Below are positions 1 through 6,573 of a stretch of 8,072 bases of DNA, piece by piece; the first letter of the stretch is position 1; the number at the start of each line of letters is the position of its first letter. Source of the DNA: an uncultured Oceanospirillaceae bacterium (GTDB lineage Bacteria; Pseudomonadota; Gammaproteobacteria; Pseudomonadales; Balneatricaceae); the NCBI GenBank assembly GCA_946221045.1, contig CAMIIY010000069.1, forward strand, positions 1-8,072, given 5' to 3'. Both the position numbers and the translations under genes were made by a program. A model generated the notes under the pieces. It worked only from the letters and a program-made list of their open reading frames with translations, ran no database searches and was not told the origin of the DNA.

Positions 1-515
1 AGCTGTATGCGGTCTGGGCACTGGTACCATTCTGGTTGAAAGCCTGGGCTGAAAGCCAGCAGGTCTCCATTAATATTGCGTTCTGGTCGTTTACTGTGAT
101 TGCCGCAGGGCTGTTCGGCTGTGTGATGGGAGGGCGCTGGTCCGTTAAGCTTGGCAGTCGTAAGGTGGCGTTTTACATGCTGTTGGGTTCGGGCTTGTGT
201 TGTCTGCTTTCCCCGCTGGCGTTTCAGTTGCCGTTGATATTGATGCTGCTTTTCTGGTGGTTCTGGGGATTTACCATTGTTGGGGATTCGCCCCAGTTCT
301 CAGCCCTCTCAGCTCAAACCTCTCCTCCTGCAGTGGTGGGCAGCGCCCTGACCATGATCAACTGCATTGGGTTTTCCATCGCCATTGTCTCTGTGCAGCT
401 CAGTGCGCTGCTGCTGGCACAGGTCCCGGTTGCCTGGTTAATGTGGCTATTTGTGCCGGGACCTGTCCTGGGCATGCTGAGCCTGCGCTGGCTTGCGCGC
501 CAGCAGGCAGGGTGA
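1..515 (+). CDS. MFS transporter, C-terminal part (5' end outside window)
   Basis: The reading frame is open from the window edge (first full codon at base 3) and ends at TGA 513-515, so about 170 C-terminal residues are seen. They contain five or six hydrophobic segments separated by short basic loops, for example a loop reading GGRWSVKLGSRK after the first visible helix, which is typical of major facilitator permeases. The segment GDSPQFSALSA after a tryptophan-rich helix also occurs in poorly characterised MFS proteins. The substrate cannot be told from this fragment. A TTG at base 36 is only an internal codon; the coding frame continues upstream of it. The gene runs toward the ABC permease gene, and the two stop codons abut. 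It is probably not part of the alcohol oxidation cluster, but it could export or import a related small molecule. Confidence 0.8.
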   Translation, partial: LYAVWALVPFWLKAWAESQQVSINIAFWSFTVIAAGLFGCVMGGRWSVKLGSRKVAFYMLLGSGLCCLLSPLAFQLPLILMLLFWWFWGFTIVGDSPQFSALSAQTSPPAVVGSALTMINCIGFSIAIVSVQLSALLLAQVPVAWLMWLFVPGPVLGMLSLRWLARQQAG

Positions 516-1307
516 TCAGCCGCGACCGTTGCCCTTCTGTGGGCTAAAGCCGGTAACTGCAACTGCGCTAAACAAAAGGGTCGCTCCTGCGGTAATGATC
601 AGCGCGTCAGTATTGAGCTGCATGTAAAGTGCATGTCTGACCAGTTCAACAGCGTGCGTGAAAGGGTTGACCTGACAGAGCCAATACAGCCACTCACTGG
701 ATTCCTGCATCTTCCAGAGGGGATAAAGCGCTGACGAGAGGAAAAACATCGGGAAGATAACGAAGTTCATGACCCCGGCGAAGTTTTCCAGCTGTTTGAT
801 GCGGGTCGAGAGCAACAGGCCGAGTGAGCTTAGCATCATGGCGACCAGCATCAGGGCAGGCAGTACCGTAAGGTAGCCGATCAGAGGCGGTTCAACCTCG
901 ACCAGCAAGGCGATCACCAGAAACGCGTAAACCTGAGTCAGTGAAATCAGCGCGGTTGCCACCATTTTGCATAACAGCAGATAAGGGCGTGGCAGCGGAC
1001 TCATCAGCAGCACGCGCATGCTGCCCATCTCCCGGTCGTAGACCATGGACAGGCTGCTCTGCATGCCATTAAACAGCAGGATCATGCAGCACAGGCCGGG
1101 CGCAATATACACCTCATAGGTGATGTAGGTTTCGTAAGGTTCGATGATGGCAATGCCCAGTGCAGCCCGGAAACCGGCGGCAAAGACGATCAGCCAGAGC
1201 AGGGGGCGAACCAGAGCGCTGAGGAAGCGGGAACGCTGTTGTACGAACCGCAGAAACTCCCTGACCAGAATGCCTTTAAAACAATGCCAGCTACTGCTTA
1301 ACGTCAT
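516..1307 (-). CDS. pedC: ABC-2 type permease of the PQQ-alcohol dehydrogenase-associated transporter (PedC-like)
   Basis: This 263-residue inner-membrane protein is the membrane subunit of an efflux-type ABC transporter. Six hydrophobic segments can be placed at about residues 33-52, 66-85, 111-136, 144-166, 176-194 and 235-254. The stretch YDREMGSMRVLLMSPLPRPY (about 90-109) after the second helix and NPFTHAVELVRHALY (204-218) before the last helix are hallmarks of ABC-2 permeases. The ATG overlaps the TGA of the ATPase gene by 4 bp (ATGA) and is preceded by a strong AAGGAGG Shine-Dalgarno sequence, so the two subunits are translationally coupled. Permeases of this type beside PQQ dehydrogenases are known as PedC and have been suggested to expel toxic alcohol or aldehyde intermediates. 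The cargo here is inferred, not shown. Family assignment is fairly sure because of the whole neighbourhood. Confidence 0.88.
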   Translation of the reverse strand: MTLSSSWHCFKGILVREFLRFVQQRSRFLSALVRPLLWLIVFAAGFRAALGIAIIEPYETYITYEVYIAPGLCCMILLFNGMQSSLSMVYDREMGSMRVLLMSPLPRPYLLLCKMVATALISLTQVYAFLVIALLVEVEPPLIGYLTVLPALMLVAMMLSSLGLLLSTRIKQLENFAGVMNFVIFPMFFLSSALYPLWKMQESSEWLYWLCQVNPFTHAVELVRHALYMQLNTDALIITAGATLLFSAVAVTGFSPQKGNGRG

Positions 1308-2035
1308 GCTGCCTCCTTGGTGCCCGTCAGGCTGTGAAACGCTTCAGTGAGATCAGTTTCATCGGCGAGTTCGAGCAAACGACTGGCCAGGCCATCGACC
1401 ATTACCTTGCCTTTGTGCAGCAAGATGACCGGATCATCCGGTTTAATTTCTTCCATCAGGTGGGTAGCCCAGAGTGCAGTGAGATTGTTTTCTGCGCAGA
1501 GCTGACGCACATGCTGATTCAATGCCCGTCGGGTTTGCGGGTCAAGCCCCACTGTGGGTTCATCTAACAGCAGAATATTGGGTTGATGCAGCAGTGCGCG
1601 GGCAATTTCGACCCGGCGTCTGTGGCCGCCATTCAGACCACGCACCTTGTCGTTGGCGCGGTCCATCATCTCCATGCGTTCCAGTTCCTGCTCAATACGA
1701 GGCATGGCCTGACTGGTTGAAATACCATGCAGAGAGGCATGATATAGCAGATTCTGTTTCACCGTGAGATCCAGATCCAGTGTGCTTTGCTGAAAGACAA
1801 CCCCCAGGCGGCGCATGATCTGTGCAGGTTGCTTGCGGATACTCTGGTCTTGGATGGTGATTTCCCCCTGCTGCAATGCATACAGGCGTGTCAGCAATGC
1901 GAACAGGGTGGATTTACCGGCACCATTAGGTCCAAGTAAACCGTGAAAACCGCCTTCGGTCAGTTTGAAGCTGACGTCTTGCAACGCCTGCCGCGGACCA
2001 TAGCGAAAACTGAGATTATTGACTTCAATGCTCAT
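1304..2035 (-). CDS. ABC transporter ATP-binding protein, PQQ-alcohol dehydrogenase system
   Basis: This 243-residue cytoplasmic ATPase powers the adjacent ABC-2 permease. Visible motifs are Walker A GPNGAGKST (35-43), Q-loop Q82/Q83, Walker B ILLLDEP (144-150) with catalytic E149, D-loop residues VGLDP, and the H-loop histidine H182. The ABC signature is LNGGH (124-128) in place of the usual LSGGQ, followed by the normal RRRVEIARALL helix. Length and order of motifs are those of a complete single-domain ABC-2 ATPase. The Shine-Dalgarno sequence is weak (GGGTG well upstream of the ATG), and an intrinsic terminator lies only 13 bp upstream of the start codon, so output may depend on read-through from the propeller gene. 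The gene overlaps the permease gene by 4 bp. It corresponds to the ATPase of the pedABC-type cluster in Pseudomonas. Confidence 0.92.
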   Translation of the reverse strand: MSIEVNNLSFRYGPRQALQDVSFKLTEGGFHGLLGPNGAGKSTLFALLTRLYALQQGEITIQDQSIRKQPAQIMRRLGVVFQQSTLDLDLTVKQNLLYHASLHGISTSQAMPRIEQELERMEMMDRANDKVRGLNGGHRRRVEIARALLHQPNILLLDEPTVGLDPQTRRALNQHVRQLCAENNLTALWATHLMEEIKPDDPVILLHKGKVMVDGLASRLLELADETDLTEAFHSLTGTKEAA

Positions 2036-2047
2036 TGCAAGGCACCC

Positions 2048-2078
2048 AAAAAAAGACCGGCCTGCAAGGCAGGCCGGT
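2048..2078 (-). terminator. Rho-independent terminator between propeller and ATPase genes
   Basis: On the minus strand the sequence ACCGGCCTG-CCTTG-CAGGCCGGT forms a perfect 9-bp GC-rich stem with a 5-nt loop. One C and then seven T residues follow. It starts 19 bp after the propeller stop codon and ends 13 bp before the ATPase ATG, so it sits inside what otherwise looks like one transcription unit. It would reduce ATPase and permease transcription compared with the two periplasmic proteins encoded upstream. On the plus strand the hairpin lacks a T-run, so it acts in one direction. Confidence 0.88.
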
Positions 2079-2096
2079 GCATACCGTAAATAATTA

Positions 2097-3068
2097 TTAT
2101 GGTTTTACCACAACACCCCATGGGTAACGACCCACTTTGATGGTTTTGATCGCTTTGTGGGCTTTGGTGTCGATGACGGAGACATCACCGCTGATGCCAT
2201 TGGTGGTCAGCAGCAGACTTTCATCGGTGTTGAATGACAGGTGCCATGTGCGGCGGCCCACCAGAATATAGTCATCAATTTCATAGGTCTTGGCGTTCAC
2301 AACGGCCACATGGTTAGAAGGGCCGAGAGCGACATAGGCCCATTTACCGTCTTTGGTCAGTTTAATGCCAACTGGCTGAATCTTATCCGGATGAACCCCT
2401 TTAACCGCAAAATTCAGTTTCTTGATGATTTTGCGGGTACTGGTGTCAATGATCGACACGGTGCCACCTATTTCTGAACTCGCCCAGAGGATACTGCCAT
2501 CCTGATTGAACTCAACATGCCGTGGGCGTTGGTCAACCAGCGTGTTATCAATCAGTTCATGGGTTTTGGTGTCGATCCAGTGGACCATATTGGTGGTTTC
2601 GCTGGTATTAACTGCAACCGATCCATCAGGGCTGACAGCCATGCCTTCAGGTTCAACACCCACATCGATCTGGGCTTCAACCTCATGGGTTTCTGTGTTG
2701 ACGACTGTGACCAGAGCATCATCTTCGTTCGCAATATACAGGTGCACATCATCCGGATGCAGGGCAAACTGTTCCGGGTCTTCACCAGAGGGCAGGGTGG
2801 CAATAATTTTATGTGTTGTCGTATCCATGACCTGAACGGTGTCCGAGTCTGAAGCGCAGATATACAACTTGCTGTAGTCCTTGGAGAAAATAATACCGCG
2901 GGGCCGTTGTCCAACCGGGATTGTTTTCACAACCTCTAGGGTTTTAAGGTCAATCAGCGACAGGGAGTCATCTTTTTCGTTAGAGACATAGGCAATCTCA
3001 GCCTGAGCCAGGCTGGAACTCAGCAACATGGCAGCGGCAATGGGTTTAAGTAGTTGGTTGAGCTTCAT
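2097..3068 (-). CDS. Exported seven-bladed YVTN beta-propeller protein, PQQ-dependent catabolism-associated
   Basis: The product (323 residues from this start) begins with a signal peptide: basic MKLNQLLK, a hydrophobic core and AQA as the likely cleavage site after residue 23. Seven repeats of about 40-45 residues follow, each shaped like xVSVIDTKTHKxIKTIxVGxxPxG, with examples near the start (SLSLIDLKTLEVVKTIPVG) and at the C-terminus (DVSVIDTKAHKAIKTIKVG). Seven repeats predict a closed seven-bladed propeller in the periplasm. I chose the ATG at 3068 because GAGGA (3074-3078) lies 5 nt upstream and because MKLNQ gives a normal signal peptide. The in-frame ATG at 3080, adding four residues (MRTI), overlaps the preceding stop codon and has no ribosome site. 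Relatives are regular partners of PQQ dehydrogenases and of the ABC genes next door. Their role is unknown; binding of a ligand, metal or cofactor, or scaffolding, are possible. Confidence 0.9.
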   Translation of the reverse strand: MKLNQLLKPIAAAMLLSSSLAQAEIAYVSNEKDDSLSLIDLKTLEVVKTIPVGQRPRGIIFSKDYSKLYICASDSDTVQVMDTTTHKIIATLPSGEDPEQFALHPDDVHLYIANEDDALVTVVNTETHEVEAQIDVGVEPEGMAVSPDGSVAVNTSETTNMVHWIDTKTHELIDNTLVDQRPRHVEFNQDGSILWASSEIGGTVSIIDTSTRKIIKKLNFAVKGVHPDKIQPVGIKLTKDGKWAYVALGPSNHVAVVNAKTYEIDDYILVGRRTWHLSFNTDESLLLTTNGISGDVSVIDTKAHKAIKTIKVGRYPWGVVVKP

Positions 3069-3079
3069 AATCGTCCTCA

Positions 3080-4246
3080 TTAAAGTTTGCAGCTGCTTTC
3101 TGGTTTGTCATAGCCCAGTGTGTCCAGTTCATTGGTCGGGTGAAGAAAACCCTCCTGAGGCGACTGGGAAACAACTGAACGTGGGTGAACCAATGCGATG
3201 GGTTGACGGAGCTGGTAGTTCCAGCTGCGGAAGTCCATTTTGCGGCCTTTGAAGGCGGCCAATTCAAACTGCTCGCCCGTCATATAAGCGAAAACGGCCG
3301 CCGGATCTGCTTGGTTGATGCGGGTAACCGCCTCGGCAACACTGCGTACGCCCGCCCATGCGGCATAATCGACGGCGTTCATACGACGATTGCTAAGTTT
3401 TACAAATCGGCTTTGTAACTGGGCTGCTCCCCATTGTTCTATCACGGGGTGCCAGGCCACAGGCTTGAGGCCCTGGGTCCCGGCGACCGGGCGCGGGTAC
3501 CAGGTGTTGTATAAAACATATTCCCCAAAGTCACCCCGTTCATCGGCCAGTACCACCATGTCGTATTCTTTGGCTTGTGTGAACAGCGGCATCTCGCTCT
3601 GAGCGGTGCGGCGCATATCGGTCTCAAAGGTCCAGGCCTTCTCATCAACGATTTTAATGCCAAAGCGTTTACTGGCGCGTTTGAAGCTGGCAGCGTAAGC
3701 AGCATCTTCCGGGGTGGAACCGGTGATCAATAAAACCTTGCCAATACGCCGGGCTTTAAACCACTGGGCAAGGGCGTCAGTGAGCATGGCTCTGCTGGGC
3801 AGGGTGTGCAGAATATTGCCCCGGCAGTCCTGGTTTCGCAGACTGTCATCATAGCTGCCGGCATTAAAAATGATGGCGTCTTTACCCAGTGCAGCCTGCA
3901 ATTCCAGCAGGGAGCTCTTAGGCATATTGGCGACAAAATAGCGCATGCCATCTGCATACTGCTGCTTCGCAGCGCTGATCAGCCTGGCCGGATCTTCTTC
4001 AACGGCAGAAGTGAAACTGTAGTGATGCTTGAGGAATTTGCCGGTGGTATTGCTGTCATTAACCCCCAGCTGGGCACCACGAATACCGGTATCTTCAGGT
4101 TCAGGGAACAGATTGGAAAGGACGGGGCCATGGTCAATAAATTGACCCAGATAGCTGACTTTTATATCGAGGTCTGCATGCGCTACCCCGCTCAGCAGTT
4201 GGCTTGCCAGCAGGGTGGCTGCCAGTCTGGTGCTTCTGAATTTCAT
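3080..4246 (-). CDS. Periplasmic type-I substrate-binding protein of the PQQ-alcohol dehydrogenase ABC system
   Basis: This 388-residue protein starts with a signal peptide (MKFRSTRLAATLLASQ then LLSGVAHA, cleavage probably after residue 24). The mature part resembles type-I periplasmic binding proteins of the branched-chain amino acid family: an N-terminal DIKVSYLGQ strand, a lobe-1 segment ending VANMPKSSLLELQAALGKDA, then FNAGSYDDSLR, and a second-lobe strand reading IGKVLLITGSTPEDAAYAAS. Two cysteines remain in the mature form, in NQDCRGN and four residues from the C-terminus (SSCKL), and could form a disulfide. The ATG has a weak ribosome site (GAAG). It is the first gene of the leftward cluster, and its TAA overlaps an upstream in-frame ATG of the propeller gene by one base. 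Proteins of this subfamily occur with PQQ dehydrogenases. The ligand is not known; an alcohol, aldehyde or acid product is a guess. Confidence 0.88.
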   Translation of the reverse strand: MKFRSTRLAATLLASQLLSGVAHADLDIKVSYLGQFIDHGPVLSNLFPEPEDTGIRGAQLGVNDSNTTGKFLKHHYSFTSAVEEDPARLISAAKQQYADGMRYFVANMPKSSLLELQAALGKDAIIFNAGSYDDSLRNQDCRGNILHTLPSRAMLTDALAQWFKARRIGKVLLITGSTPEDAAYAASFKRASKRFGIKIVDEKAWTFETDMRRTAQSEMPLFTQAKEYDMVVLADERGDFGEYVLYNTWYPRPVAGTQGLKPVAWHPVIEQWGAAQLQSRFVKLSNRRMNAVDYAAWAGVRSVAEAVTRINQADPAAVFAYMTGEQFELAAFKGRKMDFRSWNYQLRQPIALVHPRSVVSQSPQEGFLHPTNELDTLGYDKPESSCKL

Positions 4247-4279
4247 AAAAACACTTCAATTCTGATTATTATTCTGGCC

Positions 4280-4308
4280 AGCATAAGGGGCATTTCAGGG
4301 GTACGGAA
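4280..4308 (-). promoter_or_regulatory. Tentative activator-dependent promoter for the substrate-binding protein gene
   Basis: Reading leftward, TTCCGT (4308-4303), a 17-nt spacer and TATGCT (4285-4280) make a poor -35 with an acceptable -10. A weak -35 would fit a promoter that needs an activator bound at the half-site cluster just upstream. The spacing is right, but the match is weak and other choices are possible. Confidence 0.3.
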
Positions 4309-4388
4309 TATGTAGAAAGTAGAAATCAAATACTTCCTAAGTACTATACCCTTGCCCGAGCCCGGCGCTAGCATGACCGACTAGGGTA
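4299..4388. promoter_or_regulatory. Cluster of NarL-type half-sites (candidate operator)
   Basis: Six pentamers of the form RRGTA or its complement TACYY occur in 90 bp: GGGTA 4299-4303, AAGTA 4317-4321, TACTT 4331-4335, AAGTA 4339-4343, TACCC 4347-4351 and GGGTA 4384-4388. Fewer than one is expected by chance. TACTT-CCT-AAGTA (4331-4343) is a perfect inverted repeat, and the two AAGTA copies are 22 bp apart, about two helical turns. NarL-family regulators bind heptamers beginning TACYY, and both regulators encoded to the right have this kind of DNA-binding domain. Which regulator binds, and which promoter is controlled, is inference. Confidence 0.5.
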
Positions 4389-4404
4389 AATGCATGGTCT
4401 TTCA

Positions 4405-4416
4405 CTGTAAATACAG
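4405..4416. repeat. Short inverted repeat CTGTA-AA-TACAG
   Basis: CTGTA (4405-4409) and TACAG (4412-4416) form a perfect 5-bp inverted repeat with a 2-nt spacer. Another TACAG lies 23 bp to the right inside CTACAGTAG (4434-4442), itself a small palindrome. Together they may be an operator for the rightward promoter about 40-65 bp downstream. The spacing (CTGT-N4-ACAG) is too short for a classical LexA box. Confidence 0.35.
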
Positions 4417-4480
4417 GCTTCACGGTAATCTGACTACAGTAGAGTTGATGCTCAGGCTTAAGTTCCCCGTCATGTTTTGT

Positions 4481-4509
4481 TTGGAACCGGCTGCTTATGC
4501 GATGATAAT
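4481..4509 (+). promoter_or_regulatory. Sigma-70 type promoter of the regulator-kinase-regulator operon
   Basis: TTGGAA (4481-4486), a 17-nt spacer and GATAAT (4504-4509) match the consensus well (four of six and five of six). The predicted transcript would start near 4516 and leave a leader of about 46 nt before the GTG at 4562. This supports the GTG as the real start, since the alternative ATG at 4394 would lie upstream of the promoter. Confidence 0.6.
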
Positions 4510-4561
4510 TGCGCTACTTTCGCACAATAAAAAATCGCGAACTGATTCTGGAGTTACTGTA

Positions 4562-5230
4562 GTGAAAATTCTGATTGTCGATGACCATGCCGTGGTTCGC
4601 CAGGGTTATGCCAGCCTGCTGAGCGGCATGCTGGAAGGGTGTGAAATCACGGAAGCTGATACGGGTGAAGTATCGGTTGAGCTCTATAGTGAGCAACAAC
4701 CCGATATTGTCATTATGGATATTAATCTGCCGGGTATCAGTGGCATTGAGGCAGCGGGCCGGATCCGTGAGTTAAACCCGCAGGCCCGGATTCTGTTTTT
4801 TTCAATGTACGATGAGGCTTCTGTTGTTAAGCATGCGCTGGACGCTGGCGGTATGGGGTATATCAGCAAGTCAGGCTCGCCCAAGGTGTTACTGGATGCT
4901 GTTGCTGCGCTGACGCGGGGTGAAGTCTTTATTGAGTATGATCTGGTTATGAAACTGGCGTCATCCAACAATAAAGACAACGAAGACCGCTTACGGCAGT
5001 TAACGCAACGGGAATATGAGGTGTTTGTCATGCTGGTAAAAGGAGAGAGCACCCAGGATATTGCCAATCATCTCGAGATCAGCACCAAGACGGTTTCCAA
5101 TTACATTACGTTACTCAAAACCAAACTGGGTATCAGCTCGACCGCAGCCCTGGTGCATTTTGGCATTGATGCGGGAATCATTAAATTGCCCCCTCGCTTT
5201 GGCTCTGCCAGTGCTGAGTCCTCCAGTTAA
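4562..5230 (+). CDS. NarL/LuxR-family response regulator 1
   Basis: This 222-residue cytoplasmic transcription factor has a receiver domain (about 1-120) and a C-terminal LuxR-type helix-turn-helix (about 146-195). In the receiver, D7/D8 form the acidic pocket, D53 in VIMDINLPG is the phosphorylation site, S81 is the switch residue and K103 in GYISKS is the conserved lysine. The DNA-binding part reads LTQREYEVFVMLVKG followed by the recognition helix STKTVSNYITLLKTKLG. I chose the GTG at 4562 because the receiver family begins MKILIVDDH and GGAG lies 8 nt upstream; the frame is open further up, but that part is not receiver-like. The kinase gene starts 11 bp downstream. Relatives around PQQ dehydrogenases are AgmR/ErbR, ExaE and PedR. 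Which of these it matches best cannot be told by eye. Confidence 0.93.
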   Translation: MKILIVDDHAVVRQGYASLLSGMLEGCEITEADTGEVSVELYSEQQPDIVIMDINLPGISGIEAAGRIRELNPQARILFFSMYDEASVVKHALDAGGMGYISKSGSPKVLLDAVAALTRGEVFIEYDLVMKLASSNNKDNEDRLRQLTQREYEVFVMLVKGESTQDIANHLEISTKTVSNYITLLKTKLGISSTAALVHFGIDAGIIKLPPRFGSASAESSS

Positions 5231-5241
5231 GGCAAGTTTCT

Positions 5242-6573
5242 ATGAGTGCAGTGCTGCGGTTAAATCTTATTGTTACCCTGCTGTTTGCCTTGGCGCTGGC
5301 ATTTACGCTGGGAAATATTCTGCAGCAGGCGTCTAAGGATATCTCCCGTGAAGTGGCCTCGGGGGTGGGTTTTACGCAAAAACTGCTGGGGGTCGTGGCC
5401 AACTACCCTGATCTGATTGATAGCTTGCTTGAAGGGCATATCCGTCATGTGCACCTTGAGGTGATAGAGCACCCGGACAGATACACCGGCATTACCATTG
5501 ATCCTGATGTGCTTAAGGCGCGTGAAACGAAGACCACACTTGATGTGGACGTCAAGGTTCCCGTCTGGTTCAGCCGAATGATTCCCGGTATCGAAAATCT
5601 GGAAGAGCGTTATTACCTCCGTTACCTGCCGGATGGTCGGGCCCTTCGTCTGCGCGCGGATATTTCAGATGAAGTGGGTGAGGTCTGGGAGTCAACCCTG
5701 CAGATTCTGATTCTGTTTGGACTGTCTGCGTTTCTGTCTAATCTGGCCATCTATCTGGGGGTTCGTTTTGGCCTGAAGCCGGTGGCTGACCTGTTGTCGG
5801 CGCTCAGTGAGATCAAGCTGGGGCACTATGATGCGCGCCTTGGTCACTACACGATGCGTGAGGTCAATCAGATCGCTGAACATTTCAATCAGATGGCGGG
5901 GGAGTTGGAAGCCGTTGAATTGGAAAACCGTGCGCTGACTAACCGCTTGATGAATTTGCAGGAGACTGAGCGTGCGCACCTGGCCCGTGAACTGCACGAC
6001 GACCTTGGGCAGTATTTAACGGGCATCCGGGCCCAGGCTTATCTGGTCAGTCAGTTGCAGGACAAGCCGGACATGATTGAGCGAGTCAGTCAGCAGATTA
6101 TTCAGAACTGTGAAGCGATGCAGGTGAGCTTCCGTCAATTGATCCGCTCACTGCACCCGATCATTCTGGAGCAGTTGGGCCTTAGAGAAGCGATCAATAC
6201 GTTACTGGAAAACTGGTCTGAGACCCATCAGATCAAGGTGAACGCAACACTGGAAAAAGCGTTGCCTGAGCTGCCTGATGTGGTCAATACACATATCTAC
6301 CGCATTGTTCAGGAAGCGTTGCATAACATCGCTCGCCATGCCCGGGCCACTGAGGTTGATATCAGGCTTACGAGTGACAGTCAGAGCCTGACACTGTCGA
6401 TCTGTGATAACGGCGTTGGTTTTGATGCGTCTGCACGGCATCTGGGTGTTGGTGTGCGCTCTATGCGTGAGCGTGCAGCTTACATTAACGGTGTCTGCGA
6501 CATAGGAAACCGGTCGGAAGGTGGTGCTCAGGTACTGCTGACTTTGCCGGTGAAACAGGGAGAGTCAGAATGA
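5242..6573 (+). CDS. Membrane sensor histidine kinase (NarX/UhpB type) with periplasmic domain
   Basis: This 443-residue kinase has a first transmembrane segment at about 5-24, a periplasmic domain of about 125 residues, a second segment at about 152-174, a HAMP domain at about 175-225, a HisKA_3 dimerisation domain whose phosphoacceptor is H252 in LARELHDDLGQ, and a HATPase domain with N-box residue N362, G1 motif DNGVGFD (389-395) and glycine-rich GVGVRSMRERA (402-412). This is the usual partner of NarL-type regulators, two of which flank it. The periplasmic part is rich in acidic residues (DVDVK, ENLEERYY, DISDEVGEVWE). Its placement resembles PedS2 of P. putida, a kinase tied to lanthanide-dependent switching of quinoprotein dehydrogenases, and MoxY-like kinases. 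It is unlike ExaD, described as soluble. The signal sensed here is unknown. The start has AAGG 9 nt upstream, overlapping the previous stop, and the gene end overlaps the next ATG (ATGA). Confidence 0.93.
   Translation: MSAVLRLNLIVTLLFALALAFTLGNILQQASKDISREVASGVGFTQKLLGVVANYPDLIDSLLEGHIRHVHLEVIEHPDRYTGITIDPDVLKARETKTTLDVDVKVPVWFSRMIPGIENLEERYYLRYLPDGRALRLRADISDEVGEVWESTLQILILFGLSAFLSNLAIYLGVRFGLKPVADLLSALSEIKLGHYDARLGHYTMREVNQIAEHFNQMAGELEAVELENRALTNRLMNLQETERAHLARELHDDLGQYLTGIRAQAYLVSQLQDKPDMIERVSQQIIQNCEAMQVSFRQLIRSLHPIILEQLGLREAINTLLENWSETHQIKVNATLEKALPELPDVVNTHIYRIVQEALHNIARHARATEVDIRLTSDSQSLTLSICDNGVGFDASARHLGVGVRSMRERAAYINGVCDIGNRSEGGAQVLLTLPVKQGESE

Larger units (their letters stand above)
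4247..4561 (+). other. Divergent intergenic control region (315 bp)
   Basis: This region separates the leftward ABC-cluster genes from the rightward signalling operon. It must hold both promoters. The left half is rich in RRGTA/TACYY pentamers and a tandem GTAGAAA repeat (4312-4325). The middle contains small inverted repeats (4405-4416, 4434-4442). The right part has a sigma-70 like promoter (4481-4509) and the ribosome site GGAG (4550-4553). An in-frame ATG at 4394 extends the downstream gene by 56 codons, but the encoded residues do not look like part of a response regulator, so I treat the stretch as non-coding. No RNA gene or riboswitch was recognised. Confidence 0.75.

Noticed and set aside
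481..508. Hairpin near the end of the MFS gene (GCCTGC/GCAGGC with TGGC/GCCA)
   Set aside because: It is in coding sequence, has a bulge and no T-run, and is likely a chance result of GC-rich codons.
2241..2852. Open frames on the plus strand opposite the propeller gene
   Set aside because: They are antisense to a well supported gene, have no ribosome sites or recognisable motifs, and arise from the codon pattern of the repeats.
4405..4416. LexA-like box CTGT...ACAG
   Set aside because: The spacing is 4 nt rather than the 8 nt of the gammaproteobacterial LexA box, and no SOS gene is nearby.
4394..4561. In-frame upstream ATG that would add 56 residues to regulator 1, with AGGG 7 nt before it
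   Set aside because: The extra residues do not belong to a receiver domain, the predicted promoter lies downstream of this ATG, and GTG 4562 has its own GGAG and begins exactly where the family begins.
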